Positions 1 through 5,984 of a DNA stretch of 14,786 nucleotides are shown one piece after another. The number at the start of each line of letters is the position of its first letter. The first letter of the stretch is position 1. This DNA comes from an uncultured Eggerthellaceae bacterium (GTDB lineage: Bacteria > Actinomycetota > Coriobacteriia > Coriobacteriales > Eggerthellaceae), in contig CABVEH010000007.1 of NCBI GenBank assembly GCA_902497215.1, forward strand, positions 1-14,786, in the 5' to 3' direction. Position numbers and translations under genes: made by a program. Under the pieces are notes generated by a model that was given only the letters and a program-made list of their open reading frames with translations, ran no database searches and was not told the DNA's origin.

Positions 1-799
1 GCTTGGGATTCTTGGCCCTCGCCATGTCCATGGCGCCCTCAAGGCGCCCCGCAAGGGTGTCGTCGTCGACGTAGACCACCGTGGGGGTGGAGTCGTCGCC
101 GGCGTCGGTGGTTATCTGCACCAGCAGCATGTCCTCGTTGGGCTCCACCGAAAGCATCTCGGCGCTGAGTATCTTGGAGGACGGGTTGGTGGCGAGCGCC
201 AGGTTCGACATGCGCGAGGCCACCGAGCGGGTGAAGTCGTCCATCCCGAACAGGCACAGCGAGTTGTGGTCCAGCACGTCGGCGGCACGAGCGAAGCCAA
301 GCGGCCCCACCTTGTGGTGCGCGCCCTTCCCCACCCACGAATGCTGCAGGTTGTGCAGCTCGGCGTAGGTGTAGGCGCCTGCGATGCCGTCGGAGGGAAG
401 CCCCAGGTTCATCTGGAACTTGCGCAGCGCGTCCTCGGTGTGCGCGCCGAAGACGCCGTCCTCGGCGCCGTAGAAGAAGCCCAACGCGCCAAGCGCCTGC
501 TGCAGCTGCAGGACGTCGTGGCCGTGGAAGTAGGGCATGCGCAGATGCAGCGTGCGGTCTCCCAGGTTGTAGGTGGCATCGACGAGCGCGGCCCACACCT
601 TGTCGTCCACTTCCCCGGCTTCGGCCGCCTCGTTGGCAGGGCCGCAGTTGTGCTTCTGGCAGAAGGAGCGCACGGCGTCGGCGGTGCGTTCGCCGAACAC
701 GCCGTCGACGTTCCCTTCGTCCAGGAAGCCCACCAGGTGCAGGCGTTGCTGGATGTCCTCTACGGGTGCGCCCTTCGAGCCTTTTCCGATAGTCTTCAC
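1..799 (-). CDS. Peptidoglycan-binding-domain protein, 3' end cut by window
   Basis: The 266 visible residues carry two PG_binding_1-type repeats, at about residues 10-75 and 92-150. Each has the hallmark DGVFG followed by a Thr and a helix (DGVFGERTADAV at 32-43, DGVFGAHTEDAL at 114-125). Such three-helix domains usually bind peptidoglycan. The region after residue 165 is not recognised and shows no amidase or transpeptidase motif, though the protein continues beyond the window. The GTG start at 799 is chosen because an in-frame stop lies just upstream and AGGTGA sits 5 bases before it, overlapping the stop of the preceding prenyl synthase gene (8-base gap). There is no signal peptide or membrane segment at the N-terminus, which is unexpected for a wall-binding protein. 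The operon position suggests a role in envelope synthesis. The exact function is unknown. Confidence 0.85.
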   Translation of the reverse strand, partial: MKTIGKGSKGAPVEDIQQRLHLVGFLDEGNVDGVFGERTADAVRSFCQKHNCGPANEAAEAGEVDDKVWAALVDATYNLGDRTLHLRMPYFHGHDVLQLQQALGALGFFYGAEDGVFGAHTEDALRKFQMNLGLPSDGIAGAYTYAELHNLQHSWVGKGAHHKVGPLGFARAADVLDHNSLCLFGMDDFTRSVASRMSNLALATNPSSKILSAEMLSVEPNEDMLLVQITTDAGDDSTPTVVYVDDDTLAGRLEGAMDMARAKNPK

Positions 800-807
800 G
801 GCTTCAC

Positions 808-1863
808 CTACTTAAGGCGGTTGACGAACCAGTCGGCCATGGATTCCAGCAGGTCGCGTGCGTTGCTCGGCTCGATCATGTCGCGCAGGCGGTTCTTCGC
901 TATGGAGGTGAGGTTTTCGGCGTAGGTGCGCGCGTAGTCGATGGACCCCGACTTCTGCATGAGTTCGACGGCTTCGGCTAGAACGGCCGGGTCCTTCTCC
1001 TTCGAGGAAAGCACTTCTATCAGGCGCTCGCGGTCGGCGCCTTCCAAGGTTTGCAGCGCGTGTACCACAACGAGCGTGCGCTTGCCTTCGGTGATATCGT
1101 CGCGGAAGCCCTTCTTCGTGGATTCCTCCTTGCCCACCAGGTTCAGCAGGTCGTCCTGGATCTGGAAGGCAAGCCCCGTGTCGAGGCCGTAGTTGCGAAG
1201 GGCCTCTATCTCGGCTTCCGACCCGCCGCCGACTATGGCGCCTATCGCCAGCGGCACCGCGCCGGAGTAGTGGGCGGTCTTGTGCGTGGCCATGACCAGG
1301 TAGTCCTCGGGCGAGATGTCGTATCGCTCGTCGCGCGCCCAGCCCAGGTCGAGGGCCTGGCCTTCGACGGTGCGGCGCGTCATGTCGATCAGTTCGCCCA
1401 CCACGCGCACCTTTGTGGAGTCGTCGAGCGCCGGGTCCTTTATGACGGTGCCGTTGACCAGCATGAGGGCAAGGTCGCCCATGTTGATGGCCGGACCCAC
1501 CCCTTCGGTGAGGTGCAGGCACGGGGCGCCGCGGCGCAGCTCGGACTCGTCGGCGATGTCGTCGTGGATGAGGGCCGCGGTCTGGAAGTGCTCGATGGCG
1601 GATGCGGCCGAGGTGGCCGCATCGACGTTGCCGCCCACCGCCAGGCATGCGGTGAAGCATATCAGCGGACGGTGCCGCTTCCCGCCGTTGGCGCTGTAGC
1701 GCTTCAGCGGACCGTACAGGTATTCGTCCATGTCGGGATGGGTTCCCGACGGGATGTAGGAGTTGATGATGTCGCCGAGCTTGCCGGCGTAGGAGTCGAG
1801 GTACTCTTCGAACGTCGCCGGCGGCTTCTCTATGGAATTCAGGATCGAGCTTACGGTCTCCAT
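808..1863 (-). CDS. Polyprenyl (isoprenyl) diphosphate synthase
   Basis: This 351-residue trans-prenyltransferase condenses isopentenyl diphosphate onto an allylic diphosphate to make C15-C20 or longer chains for quinones or lipid carriers. The family signature is complete: GKRHRP at 61-66, the first Asp-rich motif D101-D102-x-x-D105, the R110-R111-G pair and K261-R262-T. The second Asp-rich motif reads D237-D238-L-L-N241, with Asn replacing the usual final Asp. Residues just before the first motif are small (A96, A97). In this family that tends to allow products longer than farnesyl diphosphate, so a geranylgeranyl or longer product is an inference. The ATG at 1863 has AAGG about 6 bases upstream. 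It lies 32 bases after the phosphatase gene and 8 bases before the PG-binding gene, so one operon is likely. A role in menaquinone side-chain supply would suit the respiratory operon in this window, but this is not shown. Confidence 0.93.
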   Translation of the reverse strand: METVSSILNSIEKPPATFEEYLDSYAGKLGDIINSYIPSGTHPDMDEYLYGPLKRYSANGGKRHRPLICFTACLAVGGNVDAATSAASAIEHFQTAALIHDDIADESELRRGAPCLHLTEGVGPAINMGDLALMLVNGTVIKDPALDDSTKVRVVGELIDMTRRTVEGQALDLGWARDERYDISPEDYLVMATHKTAHYSGAVPLAIGAIVGGGSEAEIEALRNYGLDTGLAFQIQDDLLNLVGKEESTKKGFRDDITEGKRTLVVVHALQTLEGADRERLIEVLSSKEKDPAVLAEAVELMQKSGSIDYARTYAENLTSIAKNRLRDMIEPSNARDLLESMADWFVNRLK

Positions 1864-1895
1864 GGCGCCTTACTGCGAATCACGCGATTGATGGA

Positions 1896-2858
1896 TTAGT
1901 TGCCAGCGTGGCCGGCCATTGCATTATACATAATCATGCCCTCCAGTATGTCCGACTCGCTGGCCGTGAAGCTGCCCTGTCCCAGCGCCGACATCGCTTC
2001 CTGAAGGATAGCCATGCCGGCCACGATGACAGGGGCGCGCCGCGGGTCGAGCCCTACCACGTGCTGTAGCTCGTCGAGCGTCATGGAGGCGAGGGCGTCG
2101 CAGATGGCGCGCAGCTCGGCGCCTGTGACCACCGACCCGTGAACACGCGCGGAATCGTACACCGCCATGCGCTCGCGGATGCTCACGGCCGAGGTGGCCG
2201 TGCCTGCGACGGCGAGCATGCGGAAAGGGGCGTCGGTCGCGACGGCGATCGTCGCAAATTGTTCGCGAATCCATCCGCGGGCGGCGTGCAGGGCCTCGGC
2301 GCTGGGCGGGTAGCCGTCCCAGAAGCGCTCGGTGACTCGGCGGCATCCGACGTCGAACGAATGGGAGAACGTCGGTTCCTCGCCCGCGACGCCGACGGAA
2401 ACCTCGGTGGACCCTCCTCCCACGTCGACCACCGCCACGTTCTCGCCGGCGAAGGCCGACGAGGCGCCCATGAACGACATCATGGCCTCGGTGCCGCCCG
2501 ATATGACGTTCAACCTGAAGCCGCGCTCTTCCATGAGCGCGGCGAACTCGCCGGAGTTATCGGCGTCACGCGATGCCGATGTCGCCATGACCAGGGTGTT
2601 TTCCATGAGGTCGCCGCGCACGTCCAGTTCGCGGAGCTTCGCCGCGAAGCCGTCGATGGCCTCGGCCACGCGGGCAAGCGCGGCCTGCGAGAGGCGATGG
2701 GTGGCGTCCACGCCTTCGCCCAGGTTGGTCACGGCGTATTCCTTGATGAGGGGTTTGACCAAGGGAGACCCGTCTGCGGCTGCAGAGACGTCGGCCACCA
2801 GCATTCGGCAGGTGACCGTGCCGACGTCTATGGCGGCGTAGCGCCCTTCGCGGACCAT
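1896..2858 (-). CDS. Ppx/GppA-family exopolyphosphatase or pppGpp phosphatase
   Basis: This 320-residue protein has the ASKHA (actin-like ATPase) phosphatase fold. The first phosphate-binding loop is A9-I-D11-V-G13-T. The second is V144-D145-V-G147-G-G-S150-T-E152. The ISGGTEA segment places E124 at the position of the catalytic Glu of Ppx. The family hydrolyses polyphosphate end-wise and/or pppGpp to ppGpp; which activity applies here cannot be decided. The length matches the short (~300 aa) actinobacterial form without the C-terminal HD-like domains of E. coli Ppx. It starts 3 bases after the stop of the septum-initiator gene and has no strong Shine-Dalgarno of its own, which suggests translational coupling. 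It is cytoplasmic. An FtsB-like gene beside ppx/gppA is a common actinobacterial arrangement. Confidence 0.93.
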   Translation of the reverse strand: MVREGRYAAIDVGTVTCRMLVADVSAAADGSPLVKPLIKEYAVTNLGEGVDATHRLSQAALARVAEAIDGFAAKLRELDVRGDLMENTLVMATSASRDADNSGEFAALMEERGFRLNVISGGTEAMMSFMGASSAFAGENVAVVDVGGGSTEVSVGVAGEEPTFSHSFDVGCRRVTERFWDGYPPSAEALHAARGWIREQFATIAVATDAPFRMLAVAGTATSAVSIRERMAVYDSARVHGSVVTGAELRAICDALASMTLDELQHVVGLDPRRAPVIVAGMAILQEAMSALGQGSFTASESDILEGMIMYNAMAGHAGN

Positions 2859-2861
2859 CGG

Positions 2862-3911
2862 CTAGCTCGAGTAGCCGAAGAAGGCGTCGAGCACCGGCGA
2901 GTACCACGTCTCGGGGGCCGAGACGGAGCCGGGGGCGACGTTCGACGAGAACTCGGTGTTGTCGACTATGTTTGCGCCCTTGACGGTGGCCGTCTGCTCG
3001 CCCTTCTTGACGTAGCCGAGGTCGGTATGCGCCTTGTCTTCGACGCCCTCTTCGGACCTCAGCGAGTCGATGGTGGACTGCAGCGTGTTGCTTCGGGCCG
3101 CCACCGCCGCGTACTCGGCCTGAAGGCGGTCGGTCTCGCGCATCTGCTGGTAGTACTGCTGTGCCGGGCCGTACAGGGTGACGGCGACCAGCGCGAACAC
3201 CGCCACGCCGGCAAGGGCGCGCACGAGCCCGCGCGGCATCTTGGACAGGTTCGCCTTGGGGATGGACACGCCCGAGGCGGCGTTCTTTATCGCATCGCCG
3301 GCGGCCTTGGCCTGCAGCTTGGCTGACTTCTTGTGCGAGGCGCCCATCTTGCCTTCGTAGACCGCAGCGCGCGGGCCGCCTTCGCCCTGTGCGCCCTGCG
3401 GCTGCGAACCCGAACCGCTTGGGCCGGAATCGCCGTACGCGGCGTTGAACTTCTTCTCGGCCTTCGCCTTGTTGCGCGCCTTCTTCTTCTCGTCGATGCT
3501 GCTGCGCATCTTCTTCGAGAACGCGCGGACGCGCGACTTGCTGCGCTTGTCTTGCTTGCGCGACTCCTCCTGGGCGCGCGCCTCGGCCTCTATCTCTTCC
3601 TCGGTGCGCATGGAAAGGGCGCCGTCGCGCTCGACGCCGCGGGCGATCTTTATCTCCTTGCGGGACTGCTTGCGTCCCTGCGTGCGCTTGGCGGCTTTCG
3701 CAGGGGCCTGCTTGGAAGGCTTTGCGGCCTTCCTTGCGGCAGGCTTCTTCGAAGTTGGGCCCGACTGGCTGGAAAGCGGCTTGGTGATCGCCTGGGTGAC
3801 GGAGCCTTCGGAAGACTTGCGCGCAGACGTGCGCTTCGCGTCGTCGAACGAGACGATGCGGGCGTTTTTCTTCTTCTGCAGCTGCGTGGATTGTCTGGGC
3901 TTCGTACCCAA
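2862..3911 (-). CDS. FtsB/DivIC-like septum formation initiator with long basic N-terminal tail
   Basis: The C-terminal ~120 residues have the FtsB/DivIC layout: one membrane helix (about 231-250, LAGVAVFALVAVTLYG) followed by a short extracytoplasmic coiled coil (QYYQQMRETDRLQAEYAAV onward) and a conserved-looking tail with LGYVKKGE. FtsB/DivIC proteins bridge FtsL and FtsQ in the divisome. Before the helix lie ~230 cytoplasmic residues rich in Lys, Arg, Ala and Ser, such as KKPAARKAAKPSKQAPAKAA, far longer than the short tail of classical FtsB. The start is uncertain because no ATG lies near the N-terminus. TTG at 3911 is preferred since AGGAG (3920-3916) lies 4 bases upstream. The longer TTG at 3974 has no ribosome-binding site and would add 21 residues (370 aa in total). 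First gene of the minus-strand operon continuing into ppx/gppA. Confidence 0.85.
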   Translation of the reverse strand: MGTKPRQSTQLQKKKNARIVSFDDAKRTSARKSSEGSVTQAITKPLSSQSGPTSKKPAARKAAKPSKQAPAKAAKRTQGRKQSRKEIKIARGVERDGALSMRTEEEIEAEARAQEESRKQDKRSKSRVRAFSKKMRSSIDEKKKARNKAKAEKKFNAAYGDSGPSGSGSQPQGAQGEGGPRAAVYEGKMGASHKKSAKLQAKAAGDAIKNAASGVSIPKANLSKMPRGLVRALAGVAVFALVAVTLYGPAQQYYQQMRETDRLQAEYAAVAARSNTLQSTIDSLRSEEGVEDKAHTDLGYVKKGEQTATVKGANIVDNTEFSSNVAPGSVSAPETWYSPVLDAFFGYSS

Positions 3912-3986
3912 AAGGCTCCTAATCGTTTCGTTCGTGCATGGTGCGTTTGGCGTGCGTTTGTGTCCGGTTTGCAATTAGGTGCTTAC

Positions 3987-3999
3987 AGGGTAACACCCT
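3987..3999. repeat. Short perfect inverted repeat upstream of the FtsB-like gene
   Basis: AGGGT and ACCCT flank a 3-base centre (AAC), giving a small perfect palindrome about 75 bases upstream of the preferred TTG start, in the presumed promoter/leader region of the septum operon. It could be an operator half-pair or a leader hairpin. At 5 bp per arm it could also be chance. No confident -10/-35 pair was found between 3912 and 4027. Confidence 0.25.
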
Positions 4000-4027
4000 C
4001 GTTGCGGCGTTTGAAGCGTTTTCACGG

Positions 4028-4138
4028 AAAAAAGACGGCGAACGCTCGCTTGGTGACGCTGCTCGGGTCATCTGTCACATTTGCACCAGAAGCGCAAATG
4101 TGACAAATGACCCGAGCAGCGTCACCAAGCGAACGTCC
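4028..4138 (-). terminator. Very long hairpin plus U-run after the DtxR-type gene
   Basis: Bases 4040-4084 and 4094-4138 form an inverted repeat of 45 positions with only three non-Watson-Crick pairs (4041/4137, 4045/4133, 4072/4106). In minus-strand RNA all three become G-U wobbles, and the inner positions 4085-4087/4091-4093 also pair, leaving a 3-base loop. The stem begins 10 bases after the metalloregulator stop. On the minus strand, six bases separate it from a run of six Us (4033-4028), so it can act as a terminator for that gene. There is no T-run on the plus-strand side. The stem is much longer than an ordinary terminator needs, so it may derive from a REP/MITE-like palindromic element. 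Confidence 0.65.
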
Positions 4139-4147
4139 CCTGACACG

Positions 4148-4537
4148 CTAGTCGAGGTCGAGGGAGTCGATGAAGGCCATCCACTTCTCGAAGGAGTCGT
4201 CGCTGATCGCGTGCTCCATCTTGCATGCCTCCTGCTCGGCGACCTCGGCGTCGATGCCCAGCGCCTTGTTGAGGAACCGCGTTAGCGCACGATGGCGGCT
4301 GAACACCTTGTTGCCGTAGGTGACGCCGTCTGCAGTAAGGGTAATGTCGCCGTAATAGGGCTGGTCGACGAAGCCCTTCTGTTTGAGCACGCCCACAGCC
4401 TTGCTGACCGACGCCTTCGACACGCCCATCTTCTCGGCGACGTCCACGGCGCGTATGGACTGCGTGGCCGTAGCGCCAAGCATGACCATGGCCTCCAGGT
4501 AGTCCTCGTGTGTCATCGACAGCGTGTTCATGGGCAT
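4148..4537 (-). CDS. DtxR/MntR-family metal-dependent transcriptional regulator
   Basis: This 129-residue protein has an N-terminal winged helix-turn-helix (about 8-70; VAEKMGVSKASVSKAVGVLK is the recognition region) and a short metal-binding/dimerisation domain (about 71-129). It lacks the SH3-like third domain of DtxR/IdeR. Candidate metal ligands are D12, E15, H82, C105, E108 and H109. D12/E15 matches MntR, whereas the ACKMEH context with C105 matches DtxR/IdeR, so Fe versus Mn specificity is unclear. Alternative starts are ATG at 4531 or 4516, and none has a clear Shine-Dalgarno. An in-frame extension upstream to 5095 is open but overlaps the divergent lipoprotein gene and has no regulator homology, so it is excluded. 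The gene is probably monocistronic, ending at the long hairpin, and divergent from the lipoprotein gene. Confidence 0.9.
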   Translation of the reverse strand: MPMNTLSMTHEDYLEAMVMLGATATQSIRAVDVAEKMGVSKASVSKAVGVLKQKGFVDQPYYGDITLTADGVTYGNKVFSRHRALTRFLNKALGIDAEVAEQEACKMEHAISDDSFEKWMAFIDSLDLD

Positions 4538-4601
4538 ATGGTAGCACGGCTGCAAGCATGTGACGTGGGAGGAACACGATGCCTTTCGAGCATGAAACGC
4601 T

Positions 4602-4622
4602 ATTCGATTTAGGTATTTGAAT
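4602..4622. promoter_or_regulatory. Candidate operator palindrome between the dtxR-type gene and the lipoprotein gene
   Basis: This AT-rich 21-base stretch begins ATTC and ends GAAT, with further partial symmetry around the central TAG/GTA, and contains a TTTAGGT core. It lies in the 150-base divergent intergenic region, which is otherwise GC-rich. DtxR-family proteins bind imperfect palindromes with TTAGG-like half-sites, so an autoregulatory operator is possible. Only about half of the paired positions match, so this is a weak call. The nearby AT-rich stretch at 4639-4650 may hold a -10 element for the lipoprotein gene, but no good -35 partner was found. Confidence 0.25.
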
Positions 4623-4687
4623 GGACACGGGTCGAACCTGAAAATATATGCATCGGAATTCACCCCCAAGAAGGAGCCTGCTCCCCC

Positions 4688-5293
4688 ATGAAAGCACGAA
4701 GCATCGACTTGTCCGTCATGAAAGCCATGGCTGCTGCGATTCTCGCGGCTTGCATCGCGTTGACCATGACCGGATGCCAAGGCGCGACAGGCGCCCCTGA
4801 AGCATCTTCCGGAAGCTCTTCTTCGGCGTCTTACGCAGCAGCAAACGAGAACGCTTCTTCCGCCTCGAGCACAAACAGCGCCGCAAGCCCGGCTGCCACG
4901 GAAACGGATGAACCCTTGCCCAACACCAGCAACGAGGCCGCACGCATCGTCATCGCCGCAAACGGGCGCGAACTTCAGGCACAGCTGGCCGACAACCCGT
5001 CGGCCCAGGCGCTGGCCGATCTCCTGGCGGCAGGCCCGCTGACCATATCCATGCACGACTACGGCAACATGGAGAAAGTCGGCCCCATAGGGCAAACGCT
5101 TCCCGCCACCGACGTGCAGACCACCACCGAGCCGGGCGACATAATCCTCTACCAGGGCAATCAGCTGACGATCTACTACGACACCAACTCGTGGAACTTC
5201 ACGCGCGTAGGGAAGATACTGGACGTCACAGGCCCCGAGCTGCTTGACATCCTGGGACCAGGCGACGTCGCCGTGACGTTCTCGCTTGCATAG
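4688..5293 (+). CDS. Cyclophilin-like-fold lipoprotein
   Basis: This 201-residue protein has a lipoprotein signal: a hydrophobic stretch (about 13-26) and the lipobox MTGC with C30 as the acylated Cys. A low-complexity Ser/Ala/Asn linker (about 31-75) leads to a C-terminal domain (about 83-201) resembling the cyclophilin-like fold family (PF18050/COG4925 type). Supporting features are the [13 protein letters not shown] segment, the [18 protein letters not shown] segment and a W-N-F-T-R-V-G-K-I ending. Members are small beta-barrel proteins of unknown activity; proline isomerase activity should not be assumed. AAGGAG lies 11 bases before the ATG inside a small GGAG/CTCC inverted repeat. An internal ATG (codon 11) would give a more compact signal peptide. 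A 53-base gap without a terminator precedes the acetyltransferase gene. Confidence 0.85.
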   Translation: MKARSIDLSVMKAMAAAILAACIALTMTGCQGATGAPEASSGSSSSASYAAANENASSASSTNSAASPAATETDEPLPNTSNEAARIVIAANGRELQAQLADNPSAQALADLLAAGPLTISMHDYGNMEKVGPIGQTLPATDVQTTTEPGDIILYQGNQLTIYYDTNSWNFTRVGKILDVTGPELLDILGPGDVAVTFSLA

Positions 5294-5346
5294 GACGAAC
5301 CCTTCGCAAACAATCCGGTCAAAACGATTTCATCAGAGGAGCAGCC

Positions 5347-5955
5347 ATGTTGACCGAACAGCAGATAGAGCAATTCAGGGCGAATCGTGCGAAAGGGCTT
5401 GACATCGTCCCCGGCACCGAGGACGAGCGCGTGATGCACGAGGCCGTGCAGGAGTCGCTGCGCATCGCCGCCGAGATGAACGGCGGCTACCGCACGCCGG
5501 AGGAGATCCGCACCCTCTTCGAACGGCTCACCGGCCATTCGGTGGACGAGGGATTCCGCATCTTCCCGCCCTTCACGGCCGACTTCGGCAAGAACATCAC
5601 GGTAGGCGCAAACGTGTTCTTCAACAGCGGATGCCGCCTGCAGGACCACGGCGGCATCTTCATCGGCGACAACGTGCTCTTCGGCCACAACGCGGTGCTT
5701 GCCACGCTCGACCACGACCTGGACCCGGCCCGCCGCAGCCTTCTGCACTGCGCGCCCATCCACATCGGGAACGACGTGTGGGTGGGGGCGAACGCCACCA
5801 TCACGAAGGGCGTCACCGTGGGCGACGGCGCAGTGATCGCAGCAGGCGCGGTAGTCACACGCGACGTTCCGCCGCGCACCGTGGTCGGCGGCGTGCCGGC
5901 GAAGGTGCTCAAGGAGATCGACGCGGACGCCCAACGGGCGGCTGCGGTGGCATGA
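5347..5955 (+). CDS. Sugar O-acetyltransferase (maltose/galactoside acetyltransferase type)
   Basis: This 202-residue cytoplasmic enzyme of the LacA/Maa/NodL class transfers acetyl from acetyl-CoA to a sugar hydroxyl. The N-terminal Mac-type helical cap (about 1-55) is followed by left-handed beta-helix hexapeptide repeats (about 83-185) with pieces such as [12 protein letters not shown] and [13 protein letters not shown]. The catalytic His is H123 in the [10 protein letters not shown] segment, aligning with the THPLDPxxR motif of the family. The C-terminal VVGGVPAKV is typical. AGAGGAG lies 6 bases before the ATG. The next gene starts 29 bases downstream, suggesting co-transcription. The in vivo acceptor is unknown, and many such enzymes act in detoxification of sugar analogues. 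Confidence 0.93.
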   Translation: MLTEQQIEQFRANRAKGLDIVPGTEDERVMHEAVQESLRIAAEMNGGYRTPEEIRTLFERLTGHSVDEGFRIFPPFTADFGKNITVGANVFFNSGCRLQDHGGIFIGDNVLFGHNAVLATLDHDLDPARRSLLHCAPIHIGNDVWVGANATITKGVTVGDGAVIAAGAVVTRDVPPRTVVGGVPAKVLKEIDADAQRAAAVA

Positions 5956-5984
5956 CCCGTCCAAGCGAGCGAAAGGGAGGCCCT

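Noticed and set aside
2139..3326. A 395-codon plus-strand open frame across the phosphatase and septum genes
   Set aside because: It spans two convincing minus-strand genes and their junction, with low-complexity Arg/Gly/His composition typical of shadow frames.
4538..5095. N-terminal extension of the DtxR-type gene to 315 residues
   Set aside because: The added 186 residues are antisense to the lipoprotein gene, lack homology, and the regulator domain begins at the ATGs near 4531-4537.
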